A DNA stretch of 64,000 nt from Caballeronia udeis. Its GTDB lineage: Bacteria > Pseudomonadota > Gammaproteobacteria > Burkholderiales > Burkholderiaceae. The position numbers were made by a program, and so were the translations under genes. The stretch covers positions 21,990-85,989 of the forward strand of contig NZ_FCOK02000037.1 in the NCBI RefSeq assembly GCF_001544555.2, read 5' to 3'. This document shows, piece after piece, positions 44,628 through 52,726 of this stretch; positions within the stretch are counted from its first letter, which is position 1; every line of letters starts with the position of its first letter. Under the pieces are notes generated by a model that had not been told where the DNA came from, searched no databases, and saw nothing but the letters and a program-made list of their open reading frames with translations.

Positions 44628-46391
44628 ATGGACGTGTCGGAAAGCAGCAGGCAGGTATCGCAGTCGTCTGTATCCCAAGCCGCACAAGGCCCGCACCCCG
44701 GTAGGCGCGCAGAGCGCACGCGAGCCGGACAGGTTTCACCCCAGCCGTTGACCCCGGCGCGTGCCCGGCGCACGCCACCGCTATCCCGCGGCCTGGCGCT
44801 CGCCGCCGCCGCGCTCACGGCGCTGGCACTCTCCGCCTGCGCCACGCGCCCGCCTGCCAGCGCGTTCGACCACCCCGTCACCCATGCACTCGCCGCCGAC
44901 GCGAACACCCCCTTGCGCACCGCCCTCCTGCCGAAGGAAGCCTCGCATCCGGACGAGTCCGGCGTGCGCCTGCTTCCCACCGGCACCGAGGCGCTGCAGG
45001 CCCGCATCGCGCTCGCCCGCGCGGCGACCAAGACGCTCGACATGCAGTACTACATTGCGAACGAGGACAACACGGGCAAGCTGCTGCTCGGCGCGGCCCT
45101 TTACGCGGCGGATCGCGGGGTCAAGGTGCGCATGCTCGTCGATGACCTGAATTTCAAGGACATCGACCAGATCATGGCCGCGCTGAATTCGCATGACAAC
45201 ATCGATATCCGCGTGTTCAATCCGTTCGGCAGCGCGACCCGGAGTTTCGGCGAACGCACGCGCAACCTGTTCACGAAGGTCGATCATTTCACGCGCCGGA
45301 TGCACAACAAGGCGATGATCGCGGACAACCAGATCGCGATCGTGGGCGGCCGTAACCTCGGCGATGAATACTTCAGCGCGAGCGCGACCCTGCAGTTCCG
45401 CGATCTCGACGTATTCGTGGCCGGCCCGGTGACGCAAGAGATATCGGCGAGTTTCGACGACTACTGGAACAGCTCGATCGCGTATCCGCTGCGCGCGCTG
45501 AACAGGCAAAAATTCGATCCCGCCGATCTCGACAAGACCCGCAACGACCTGCGCCAGCACTGGAAGGATCAGGCTGATCCGCTGAACGCGAAGCCGCTCA
45601 ACGCCACGCCGATCGCGCAGCAGATAGCCCAGGACGGCCTGGGCCTGAACTGGACGCGCACGGAGTTCGAAGCCGATTCGCCGGTGAAGATCGAGCATCC
45701 CGACAAGGACTATAAAAGCCCGCCCATGCAGCGCCTCATCGAGCTGGCGAATCAGGCGAGTAGCGAAGTCCTCATCATTTCGCCCTATTTCGTGCCGCAC
45801 GACGAGGGCGTGAAGGCGCTCGCCGCCATCACGGGGCGCGGCGTGAAGGTGAAAGTGCTGACCAATTCGCTGGCGGCCACCGACGCCGTCGCGGTGCAGG
45901 CCGGTTACGCGCCGTATCGCGTGCCAATGCTCAAGGCCGGCGTAGAGTTATACGAGTTCAAGCCGGTGCAGGCCGAGGGCGAGGGCCGGCCGCGCGCCGG
46001 GCTGTTTGGCTCGCAATCGCGCGTGAGCCTGCATGCCAAGGCTTATATGATCGATCGCAGTATCCTCGTGATTGGGTCGATGAACCTGGACCCGCGCTCG
46101 GCGTCGCTCAACACGGAACTCGCGCTGGTGATCTACAACAAGCAGATCGCCGGCGAAGCAGCACGATTGTTCGATGCCGGCACGGCGCCGGCGAGGGCGT
46201 ACCGGGTGGAACTCGCTTCGCCCGCGGTGCTCGCGGGGTTGAAGAACACCGGCTCGCCGATGTCGCCGCTCATCTGGACCACCGACGACGACGGCCAGGT
46301 GCGTACCTACAACTTCGACCCGCAAGCGGGCCTTTACCGCAATGTGCTGACGGGTTTGTTCATGCTGCTGCCCGTCGACTCGCAGCTTTGA
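44628..46391 (+). CDS. phospholipase D family lipoprotein (cardiolipin synthase C-like)
   Basis: A protein of 587 residues from the ATG at 44628. GAGGA abuts that ATG and spaces better to an in-frame GTG at 44634. Both HKD motifs are intact: H226-N-K-x4-D (HNKAMIAD, then GGRN) and H469-A-K-x4-D (HAKAYMID, then GSMN), so the phosphatidyl-transfer site is complete. A lipobox LSAC with lipidated C71 follows a hydrophobic stretch. The ~50 residues before that are polar and Arg/Pro-rich, an unusually long n-region. It resembles ClsC/YmdC-type cardiolipin synthases; a phospholipase role is the alternative. Confidence 0.88.
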   Translation: MDVSESSRQVSQSSVSQAAQGPHPGRRAERTRAGQVSPQPLTPARARRTPPLSRGLALAAAALTALALSACATRPPASAFDHPVTHALAADANTPLRTALLPKEASHPDESGVRLLPTGTEALQARIALARAATKTLDMQYYIANEDNTGKLLLGAALYAADRGVKVRMLVDDLNFKDIDQIMAALNSHDNIDIRVFNPFGSATRSFGERTRNLFTKVDHFTRRMHNKAMIADNQIAIVGGRNLGDEYFSASATLQFRDLDVFVAGPVTQEISASFDDYWNSSIAYPLRALNRQKFDPADLDKTRNDLRQHWKDQADPLNAKPLNATPIAQQIAQDGLGLNWTRTEFEADSPVKIEHPDKDYKSPPMQRLIELANQASSEVLIISPYFVPHDEGVKALAAITGRGVKVKVLTNSLAATDAVAVQAGYAPYRVPMLKAGVELYEFKPVQAEGEGRPRAGLFGSQSRVSLHAKAYMIDRSILVIGSMNLDPRSASLNTELALVIYNKQIAGEAARLFDAGTAPARAYRVELASPAVLAGLKNTGSPMSPLIWTTDDDGQVRTYNFDPQAGLYRNVLTGLFMLLPVDSQL

Positions 46392-46511
46392 ATGATCGAT
46401 ATTTCGACCTTTTGAACGTGCAGGCAAGCCGGACTCGGATCGCGATTGCGCGGTCCATGGCAAACCCCGATTCAACCCTGAAACTGAAGCAAGCCGAAGG
46501 AGCATGAAGCC

Positions 46512-47906
46512 ATGACGGACGACGCAAGACTCGAGAAGGACACTTTCGGCGAAATCGCCGTGCCGAACGCAAAACTCTGGGGTGCGCAGACGCAGCGTTC
46601 CTTGCAGAACTTCAAGATTTCGAGCGAGAAACAATCGCCGGAACTGATCAATGCGCTCGCGATCGTGAAGCGGGCATCGGCGGAAGTGAATGCTGAACTG
46701 AAGGTGCTCGCCGCCGATAAAGCGCAGGCGATCATCGCTGCCGCCGACGAGATCCTGGCGGGCAAACACCCTGATGAATTCCCGCTCGCCGTATGGCAAA
46801 CGGGTTCCGGCACGCAGACCAACATGAACCTCAACGAGGTGATTGCGAACCGGGCAAGCGAGCTGATGGGCGGCGTACGCGGGGAAGAGCGCAAGGTGCA
46901 TCCGAACGACGACGTGAATCGCGGGCAATCGTCGAACGACGTGTTTCCGACCGCGATGCACATTGCCGCAGCAGTCGCGATCACAAAACATCTCGTGCCG
47001 TCGCTCAAGACCTTGCGCGATACGCTGGATAAAAAATCGAAGGCATTCGATTCCATCGTGAAGATCGGCCGTACGCATTTGCAGGACGCGACGCCGCTTA
47101 CACTCGGACAAGAGTTTTCGGGTTATGTCGCGCAACTGGACCAGGGCATCCGGCACGTTGAATCGACGTTGCCGCATCTCTATCAGCTGGCATTGGGCGG
47201 CACGGCGGTTGGCACGGGGTTGAACGCGCATCCCGAGTTTGCGGTGAAGGTCGCGGGCGTGATCGGCAAGCTCACCGGCTTGCCGTTCGAAACCGCGCCG
47301 AACAAATTCGAAGTCATGGCCGCCGCCGACGCGCTCGTGTTCGCGCATGGCGCGCTGAAGACCATTGCGGCGGGCTTGATGAAGATCGCTAACGACATCC
47401 GCTGGCTCTCGAGCGGACCGCGTTGCGGGCTTGGAGAGTTGTCGATTCCCGAGAACGAACCGGGCAGCTCGATCATGCCGGGCAAGGTCAACCCGACCCA
47501 ATCCGAAGCCGTCACCATGCTCTGCTGCCAGGTGTTCGGCAATGACGTGGCCGTGAATATTGGTGGCGCGAGCGGCAATTTCGAGCTCAACGTGTTCCGC
47601 CCGATGATCGCGCACAACCTGCTGCAATCGGTTCGTCTGCTGGCCGACGGCGCTCAGAGTTTCAACGATAACTGCGCGGTCGGGATCGAGGCGAACGAGT
47701 CACGTATCGACAGTTTGCTGAATGAGTCGCTGATGCTCGTGACGGCGCTCAATCCGCATATCGGCTACGACAAGGCTGCGAAGATCGCGAAGAAAGCCCA
47801 CAAGGAAGGCACGACGTTGAAAGCGTCCGCACTGGCGCTTGGGTTTGTGACCGAAGCCGAATTCGACGAGTGGGTGAAGCCCGAGGACATGGTCGGGAAG
47901 AAGTAA
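46512..47906 (+). CDS. fumC: class II fumarate hydratase
   Basis: A 464-residue iron-independent fumarase of the TCA cycle (fumarate to malate). The superfamily signature GSSIMPGKVNPTQSE begins at residue 318, with its catalytic Ser in the mobile loop. TGSGTQTNMNLNEVIANRA (~98-116) and GRTHLQDATPLTLGQE (~184-199, with the catalytic His) are also clear. GAAGGAG lies just upstream of the ATG. Length is typical. Confidence 0.98.
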   Translation: MTDDARLEKDTFGEIAVPNAKLWGAQTQRSLQNFKISSEKQSPELINALAIVKRASAEVNAELKVLAADKAQAIIAAADEILAGKHPDEFPLAVWQTGSGTQTNMNLNEVIANRASELMGGVRGEERKVHPNDDVNRGQSSNDVFPTAMHIAAAVAITKHLVPSLKTLRDTLDKKSKAFDSIVKIGRTHLQDATPLTLGQEFSGYVAQLDQGIRHVESTLPHLYQLALGGTAVGTGLNAHPEFAVKVAGVIGKLTGLPFETAPNKFEVMAAADALVFAHGALKTIAAGLMKIANDIRWLSSGPRCGLGELSIPENEPGSSIMPGKVNPTQSEAVTMLCCQVFGNDVAVNIGGASGNFELNVFRPMIAHNLLQSVRLLADGAQSFNDNCAVGIEANESRIDSLLNESLMLVTALNPHIGYDKAAKIAKKAHKEGTTLKASALALGFVTEAEFDEWVKPEDMVGKK

Positions 47907-47925
47907 GACGGATGGTTCAAGCGCT

Positions 47926-47959
47926 AGCGGTTGATGCTTGAGAGAGCCCGTCAACCGCT
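47926..47959. terminator. weak hairpin between fumC and the methyltransferase gene
   Basis: AGCGGTTGA / TCAACCGCT form a 9-bp stem (47926-47934 and 47951-47959) with a 16-base loop between convergent genes, without a T-run. Possible terminator. Confidence 0.4.
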
Positions 47960-47967
47960 GCAACCAT

Positions 47968-49521
47968 TTATCGCACGGCCGTTTTCTGCGGGGTCCAGAA
48001 ACCAAGTTCGACGGAATGCGCAATGAGCTTTTTGCCCGAGTCCTCGAACAGATGACCCACGCGCTTCGTGATGTCGCCCGGCGCCACTTCGACATCACCC
48101 ACCCGCAGTTGCAGACCCGTTGCGGCAAGCGAGCGCGTGACTCGCGCTGTCAGCTCATCCATGTTCTTGCTCAGCGCCTTCGTCCGGTCCGTCTTCTCTT
48201 GCAGGGACGCCATCATCAACAGATCAAGCGTCGCCACGCCTGCTCCGCCGCCCAGCCGCGGCGACGCCAGCGCGCTCCAGACCTCGCCCCGCTCCACCCG
48301 CGACAGCAGCACGACGTTGAGCCGGTCAGCCGATGCGCGCGGCTGGACGCCGCCGTAACGGATGGAGGTTTCTCCCACCGCAATCGACAAGCGCAGGATC
48401 TTCAATACGCCGTCCATATCCACGCCGGCGAATTCGGGTGCATCGAAGAGTTCGGCCAGCGTCATCTCCGAGCGGCGCAGACAATCGAAAAGCGGCTGGT
48501 GAAGCGCGTCACCGCGTGTCACCGTAGCGTGCTCCAGCTCCACGACCTGTTTGTAGGTGATCATCGGATTGCCCCACAGATGGATATGTGCAGCCTGCTC
48601 GCGCAGACGGACATCGCTGAGAGGCGCTTTGCCGCGCACGAAGATATCCGAGCGGAAAGTGCGATTCGCACAGTAGTCGCTGAGTTCCTCGGCCTCGATC
48701 GGGTCCGTGACGCTATCCAATAGCTGACGTTGTTCGCCGCTCAGCCAGGCCACTGGCGCCATGTGCGCAAAGCGCGCACCCCCCGCGTAGCTGAGCTTTG
48801 CGTCGGCCAGTTCGCGGGCGATATCGGCGAAATAAAATGGTGTCCATTTCTCGTGCAGATATTCATGAACAAGGTAACGCGCGTCCAGATTGGCGAAGTT
48901 CTGGACCCGCGCGAGCGAATCCGGATTGCGCTTGAAATGCATTGCGTCAAGATCAGCCAGTTTCTTCGCAAGCTCCGAGGCATGGGTCCACGCATCCCCG
49001 CCTCGCGCCGCGCCGCGCATGAGCAGGCGTTGCAGCGGCAGCACCTGCGCGAGACCGGGCATGGCGTTGTAGCTCACCTGGACCACGCCGCCCGGCTTCA
49101 GGTAACGCTTCAGGAACTGCACGATCTGCGCGCGAGTTTCATCCGAGATCCACGAGATGATGCCGTGCATCGTGATGTAGTCGAACATGGGAAGCTCGAC
49201 CGCGCCTTGCGCCAGTTCACCGAAGCTGTTTTCCAGCAAGGTGAGGTTCGGCAACTGCGCTTCGTCGCGTATCGATGCCGCTGCCAGCACGTGCACCGGA
49301 TTGAAATCGCAGGCGTAGAAATCGCCTTGCGGATGTGTTGCTGCCAAAATCAGCGAGGTCAGGCCCTGGCCGAAACCCAGCTCGCAGTAAGTGAATTTTT
49401 CAATCGATGGCGGCACAACCCGTTGCATGACGAGGCAGGCGTTCAGGTAGGTCGGACTCTGTTCCTGATAAAAGCCCGTTGTGTAGGCAACCGAATTGTT
49501 ATAACCAGCGGTCCAACTCAT
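47968..49521 (-). CDS. SAM-dependent methyltransferase with PKMT-type regulatory region
   Basis: A 517-residue protein. The start at ATG 49521 (MSWTAGYNNSVAYTTGFY) has GGGGA eight bases upstream; two earlier in-frame ATGs lack a site. A class I methyltransferase domain (~10-200) has the SAM glycine loop ELGFGQGLTSLILA (~45-58), the acidic CDFNP and FDYITMHGIISW. The middle part (HEYLHEKWTPFYFADIARELADAKLSY, ~225-251) matches the methyltransferase regulatory domain known from rickettsial protein-lysine methyltransferases. The C-terminal ~150 residues are helical. The protein substrate is unknown, and no glycan or surface-protein genes are adjacent. Confidence 0.82.
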   Translation of the reverse strand: MSWTAGYNNSVAYTTGFYQEQSPTYLNACLVMQRVVPPSIEKFTYCELGFGQGLTSLILAATHPQGDFYACDFNPVHVLAAASIRDEAQLPNLTLLENSFGELAQGAVELPMFDYITMHGIISWISDETRAQIVQFLKRYLKPGGVVQVSYNAMPGLAQVLPLQRLLMRGAARGGDAWTHASELAKKLADLDAMHFKRNPDSLARVQNFANLDARYLVHEYLHEKWTPFYFADIARELADAKLSYAGGARFAHMAPVAWLSGEQRQLLDSVTDPIEAEELSDYCANRTFRSDIFVRGKAPLSDVRLREQAAHIHLWGNPMITYKQVVELEHATVTRGDALHQPLFDCLRRSEMTLAELFDAPEFAGVDMDGVLKILRLSIAVGETSIRYGGVQPRASADRLNVVLLSRVERGEVWSALASPRLGGGAGVATLDLLMMASLQEKTDRTKALSKNMDELTARVTRSLAATGLQLRVGDVEVAPGDITKRVGHLFEDSGKKLIAHSVELGFWTPQKTAVR

Positions 49522-49773
49522 GTTGTTTCCCCAATTCATGTTTGTGCGTTCTGGTCCGGTCAACCGGACGGCCTCTGTGCGACGCGCGCACTATGCCAAC
49601 AACGCACTTATTCATGAATGAGAAATGTCTGATTTGTTTGTTTTGTTTTTTAAACGAACGGCGGGTGCGGCAGAAAAAAATCGGCAAGCCTCCGGGCGTG
49701 CGGCTAAATCGTTCTGACTTTGCCACTCACCGGTGCAAGAGGCTCATTCGGCCCATTGCACCGGCTGTCTTCC

Positions 49774-50325
49774 TTACACCTTTCCAGCCGCCACTTCTTC
49801 CGGCTTCAATTCCACGATAGCGTCAAGCGCGTCCTTCACATCCATTGCGTATTTCGCGAGCCGCTTCTGCTCATCCGTCACGGGCTGGAACGACGGCACC
49901 GGCACCGGTTTCCCCTGTTCATCGACGGCGACAAACACCATCAGGCAATCCGTCGTCTGCTGCAGCTCTCCGCTTTTCGGGTCGCCCGCATGGACCGATA
50001 TATGCAAGTGCATACTCGTGCGCCCTGTTGCCACCACGCGCGCGCGTAACTCCACCAGATAACCCACCATGATCGGCCGGCGAAAGCGGATGTTGCCGAC
50101 GCTCACGGTCACGCAATACCGGCCGGACCACACGGCCGCGCACGCATACGCGGTTTCGTCTATCCACTTCATCAATGCGCCGCCATGGACCTTGCCGCCG
50201 AAATTGACGGAAGTCGGCTCGGCGAGAAAACGGAAGGTGGTTTCGGAGCGCTCCGGCTTGACGGCGCCGGCGGTATTGAGGGATTCGACAGCAGGTGCTG
50301 CGCTCGGTGCGGCTGAAGTTGTCAT
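49774..50325 (-). CDS. acyl-CoA thioesterase (hotdog fold, YciA-like)
   Basis: A 183-residue thioesterase hydrolysing acyl-CoA. The hotdog core runs ~30-150, with NFGGKVHGGALMKWIDETAYACA (~41-63, holding the catalytic Asp/Glu region) and SVGNIRFRRPIMVGYLVELRARV. An Ala/Pro-rich N-terminus of about 25 residues precedes it. No strong ribosome site is seen at the ATG at 50325. It is separate from its neighbours. Substrate length cannot be told. Confidence 0.9.
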   Translation of the reverse strand: MTTSAAPSAAPAVESLNTAGAVKPERSETTFRFLAEPTSVNFGGKVHGGALMKWIDETAYACAAVWSGRYCVTVSVGNIRFRRPIMVGYLVELRARVVATGRTSMHLHISVHAGDPKSGELQQTTDCLMVFVAVDEQGKPVPVPSFQPVTDEQKRLAKYAMDVKDALDAIVELKPEEVAAGKV

Positions 50326-50402
50326 GACGAAGTGGGGCGAACCCCGCGATTAGAGTTGCCGAATTATACGAGCACAAAAAGGCACAAAAGCCGCCCGCAG
50401 GC

Positions 50403-50543
50403 CTACTTGCGCACGGACACGCCTTCGTCGATCACGCCGTACATCGTGATGCCGCTCGACCCGGCAGACGACGATGGCCCCGACGTTCCCGCGCAACCCG
50501 CACACACCGCCACAAGCAGCGTCAACATCATGAGTTTCAACAT
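50403..50543 (-). CDS. 46-residue lipoprotein
   Basis: From ATG at 50543 the frame reads M-L-K-L-M-M-L-T-L-L-V-A-V-C-A-G-C, a short lipoprotein signal with lipobox CAGC and lipidated C17. A Ser/Gly-rich linker follows, then a tail ITMYGVIDEGVSVRK. The tail resembles the first beta-strand of Burkholderia porins (TLYGVID-type). AAGGA lies about ten bases upstream. No other gene overlaps. The frame is too short for many gene callers. Confidence 0.72.
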   Translation of the reverse strand: MLKLMMLTLLVAVCAGCAGTSGPSSSAGSSGITMYGVIDEGVSVRK

Positions 50544-50716
50544 GAGGATCCTTGATACGACCATCTTTTCAGGCGAATCACCATTCTAGCGCGCGGCTTC
50601 CCGCACGCGCATCACGCATGCCCGCGCTGCGCGGATACTTCACGTTTCAATGAAACATCGCGTGCACCAACCCGCTAAAGTAGAGTTACCAGGAAGAGTC
50701 GACCAAGGAGGCAGGC

Positions 50717-51484
50717 ATGACGCTCAACCACGACGACGCCCGCCCGTTTCCCGGCCTGTCGCGCATCGGCGCACTGCTCGCCGACCCCGGCCGCGCCGCC
50801 ATGCTGTGGTCGCTGATGGACGGCACCGCCCGGCCCGCCGGCGAACTCACCATGATCGCGGGCATCTCGCCGTCTGCGGCGAGCGGGCATTTCGCCCGGC
50901 TTGTAGAAAGCGGGTTGCTCAAGCTCGAGGTCAGCGGACGGCATCGGTATTACCGCATTGCAACAGCCGACATCGCGATGGCGATCGAAGCGCTCGCGAA
51001 TCTCGCACAAGCCAGCGCTCCGCTGAGGGAACAGGCAGAGGCACACCAGGAAGCCCCTCGGCGCGCCTCGGCTGTACCGCTCGAGATGCGTTACGCCCGG
51101 ACCTGCTACGACCATCTCGCGGGAGAACTTGCCGTACGGCTGTTCGATCGCATGTTGAGGTCGAAGTGGCTGGAAGTCATACCGGGTGCACCGTCGGAAA
51201 CACAGCGGCCTGGTCCAGCCACGCTGGACGCAACATCAAGAGGATTCGATGAATTCACGCGCCTCGGTATCGATCTCAAGGCGCAGAAAGCGCGGCGCCG
51301 GCGCTTTGCATGTACGTGCATAGACTGGAGCGAACGCCGGCCACATCTTGGCGGCGCGCTGGGCGCGGCATTTCTCGATGCCTGCACGGAGCACGGATGG
51401 ATCGAGACGACGTCCAAACGCCGGATCCTGCGCGTGACGCCGTCCGGGCAGCGTCACTTTGAAACCGTTCTCGCCGGCGAGTGA
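50717..51484 (+). CDS. ArsR-type winged-helix transcriptional regulator
   Basis: A 255-residue regulator. The ArsR-like DNA-binding domain occupies ~15-95 (LADPGRAAMLWSLMDGTARPAGELT then ISPSAASGHFARLVESGLLKLEVSGRHRYYRI, quoted to place helices at ~21-45 and ~50-81). The C-terminal ~130 residues are not the usual short ArsR dimer arm; they have paired cysteines in FACTCIDW and AFLDACTEHGW that could sense metal or redox state. AAGGAGG precedes the ATG ideally. No clear target gene is adjacent, so the signal is unknown. Confidence 0.88.
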   Translation: MTLNHDDARPFPGLSRIGALLADPGRAAMLWSLMDGTARPAGELTMIAGISPSAASGHFARLVESGLLKLEVSGRHRYYRIATADIAMAIEALANLAQASAPLREQAEAHQEAPRRASAVPLEMRYARTCYDHLAGELAVRLFDRMLRSKWLEVIPGAPSETQRPGPATLDATSRGFDEFTRLGIDLKAQKARRRRFACTCIDWSERRPHLGGALGAAFLDACTEHGWIETTSKRRILRVTPSGQRHFETVLAGE

Positions 51485-51566
51485 CATCGCGGCCTGCAAA
51501 GGCCACGAGATTAAATGATCGGCACTCCGATACAAGCCCCGATTCAATAATCGGAAATCAACGCGC

Positions 51567-52400
51567 CTATACCGCGATCGGCGCCTTGATGCCCGGATGG
51601 TATTGATACCCTTCGATCACGAAATCATCGTATTGGTAATCGAAGATCGACTCGGGTTTTCTCGCCAGCTTGAGCTTCGGCAATGGATGAGGCTCACGGC
51701 TCAATTGCAGGTCCACTTGCTCCAGATGGTTCAGGTAGATATGGCAATCTCCGCCGGTCCAGACCAACTCACCCACATCCAGATCGCATTGCTGAGCGAG
51801 CATGTGCGTGAACAACGCATAACTCGCAATATTGAACGGCGTGCCCAGGAATACGTCCTGACTGCGGCAATACAGCAGGCAGCTCAGCTTGCCTTCGTTC
51901 ACGTAGAACTGCGCGAGGCAATGGCATGGTGCAAGCGCCATCTTTCCGGCACGCGCATTGTCGGCCGGCGACATAGACTCGTCCGGGAAATCGGCAACGT
52001 TCAAGGCGGTCAGCATCAACCGCCGTGAGTTAGGCCGCGTCTTGATCTGATGCACGAGTGCGCTCACCTGATCGACCACCGTGCCATCGCTCTTTGGCCA
52101 GAAGCGCCATTGATGTCCGTATACCGGGCCGAGGTTGCCGTTTTCATCGGCCCATTCGTCCCAGATGGTCACGCCGTTGTCGTTCAGGTACTTGATGTTC
52201 GTATCGCCGTCCAGGAACCACAGCAGCTCATACACCACGCTCTTCATGTGGATGCGCTTGGTCGTCACGATCGGAAAACCCTCTGCCAGATCGAAACGCA
52301 ATTGACGGCCAAACGTGCTGATGGTCCCCGTACCGGTCCGGTCCATCTTGCGGGCGCCGCGTTCGAGAATGTCTTTGAGCAGTTCTTGGTACTGGATCAT
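51567..52400 (-). CDS. thyA: thymidylate synthase
   Basis: A 277-residue enzyme making dTMP from dUMP with methylene-tetrahydrofolate. The catalytic C159 is in LAPCHCLAQFYV; YGHQWRFWP, FNIASYALFTHMLA and CHIYLNHLEQV are conserved. Compared with the 264-residue E. coli enzyme it carries about 13 extra residues just before the active-site loop (around ESMSPADNARAGK). folA, which recycles the dihydrofolate it forms, lies 4.7 kb away. Confidence 0.97.
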   Translation of the reverse strand: MIQYQELLKDILERGARKMDRTGTGTISTFGRQLRFDLAEGFPIVTTKRIHMKSVVYELLWFLDGDTNIKYLNDNGVTIWDEWADENGNLGPVYGHQWRFWPKSDGTVVDQVSALVHQIKTRPNSRRLMLTALNVADFPDESMSPADNARAGKMALAPCHCLAQFYVNEGKLSCLLYCRSQDVFLGTPFNIASYALFTHMLAQQCDLDVGELVWTGGDCHIYLNHLEQVDLQLSREPHPLPKLKLARKPESIFDYQYDDFVIEGYQYHPGIKAPIAV

Positions 52401-52726
52401 GGGAAGGGTCGTTCGTAAAGAGGTGGCGTATCGCTATTTTGGCAGAAGATTCGGCGGCGATCGGGCCAGTCATTGGCCGCGCCCGCAGCGTCCGGTTCTG
52501 TTACGCCGGATACCGCGTTGAAAAGCGAAACCCGCCGTCGCCGATAAAAACCAAACCAGGATTTTACCAAGCGCAGGCGGGCGAGTGTCGGGAGGCAGTT
52601 TCAAGGAGAGTACGTGCGTACGATCAGCGGCCGTTCTGACGAACGCCGGGCACGGAGAGTAAGGCGCGCGGCCTCCGCTCTCCGGAGGATGCACGCTCGA
52701 GGACGACCAGACGGCGCACGGCTGGT
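52401..52726. other. intergenic region between thyA and the first sigma-54 activator
   Basis: 326 bases, no supported gene; short frames lack ribosome sites. I see no clear promoter or terminator in it. Confidence 0.5.

Noticed and set aside
45948..47627. 559-codon frame antisense to the phospholipase D gene and fumC
   Set aside because: It spans two certain genes on the other strand and has no recognisable content.
49583..49598. possible sigma-54 promoter upstream of the methyltransferase gene
   Set aside because: TGGCA and a GC ten bases on are present, but the -12 element is GCGC and such GC pairs are common in this genome.
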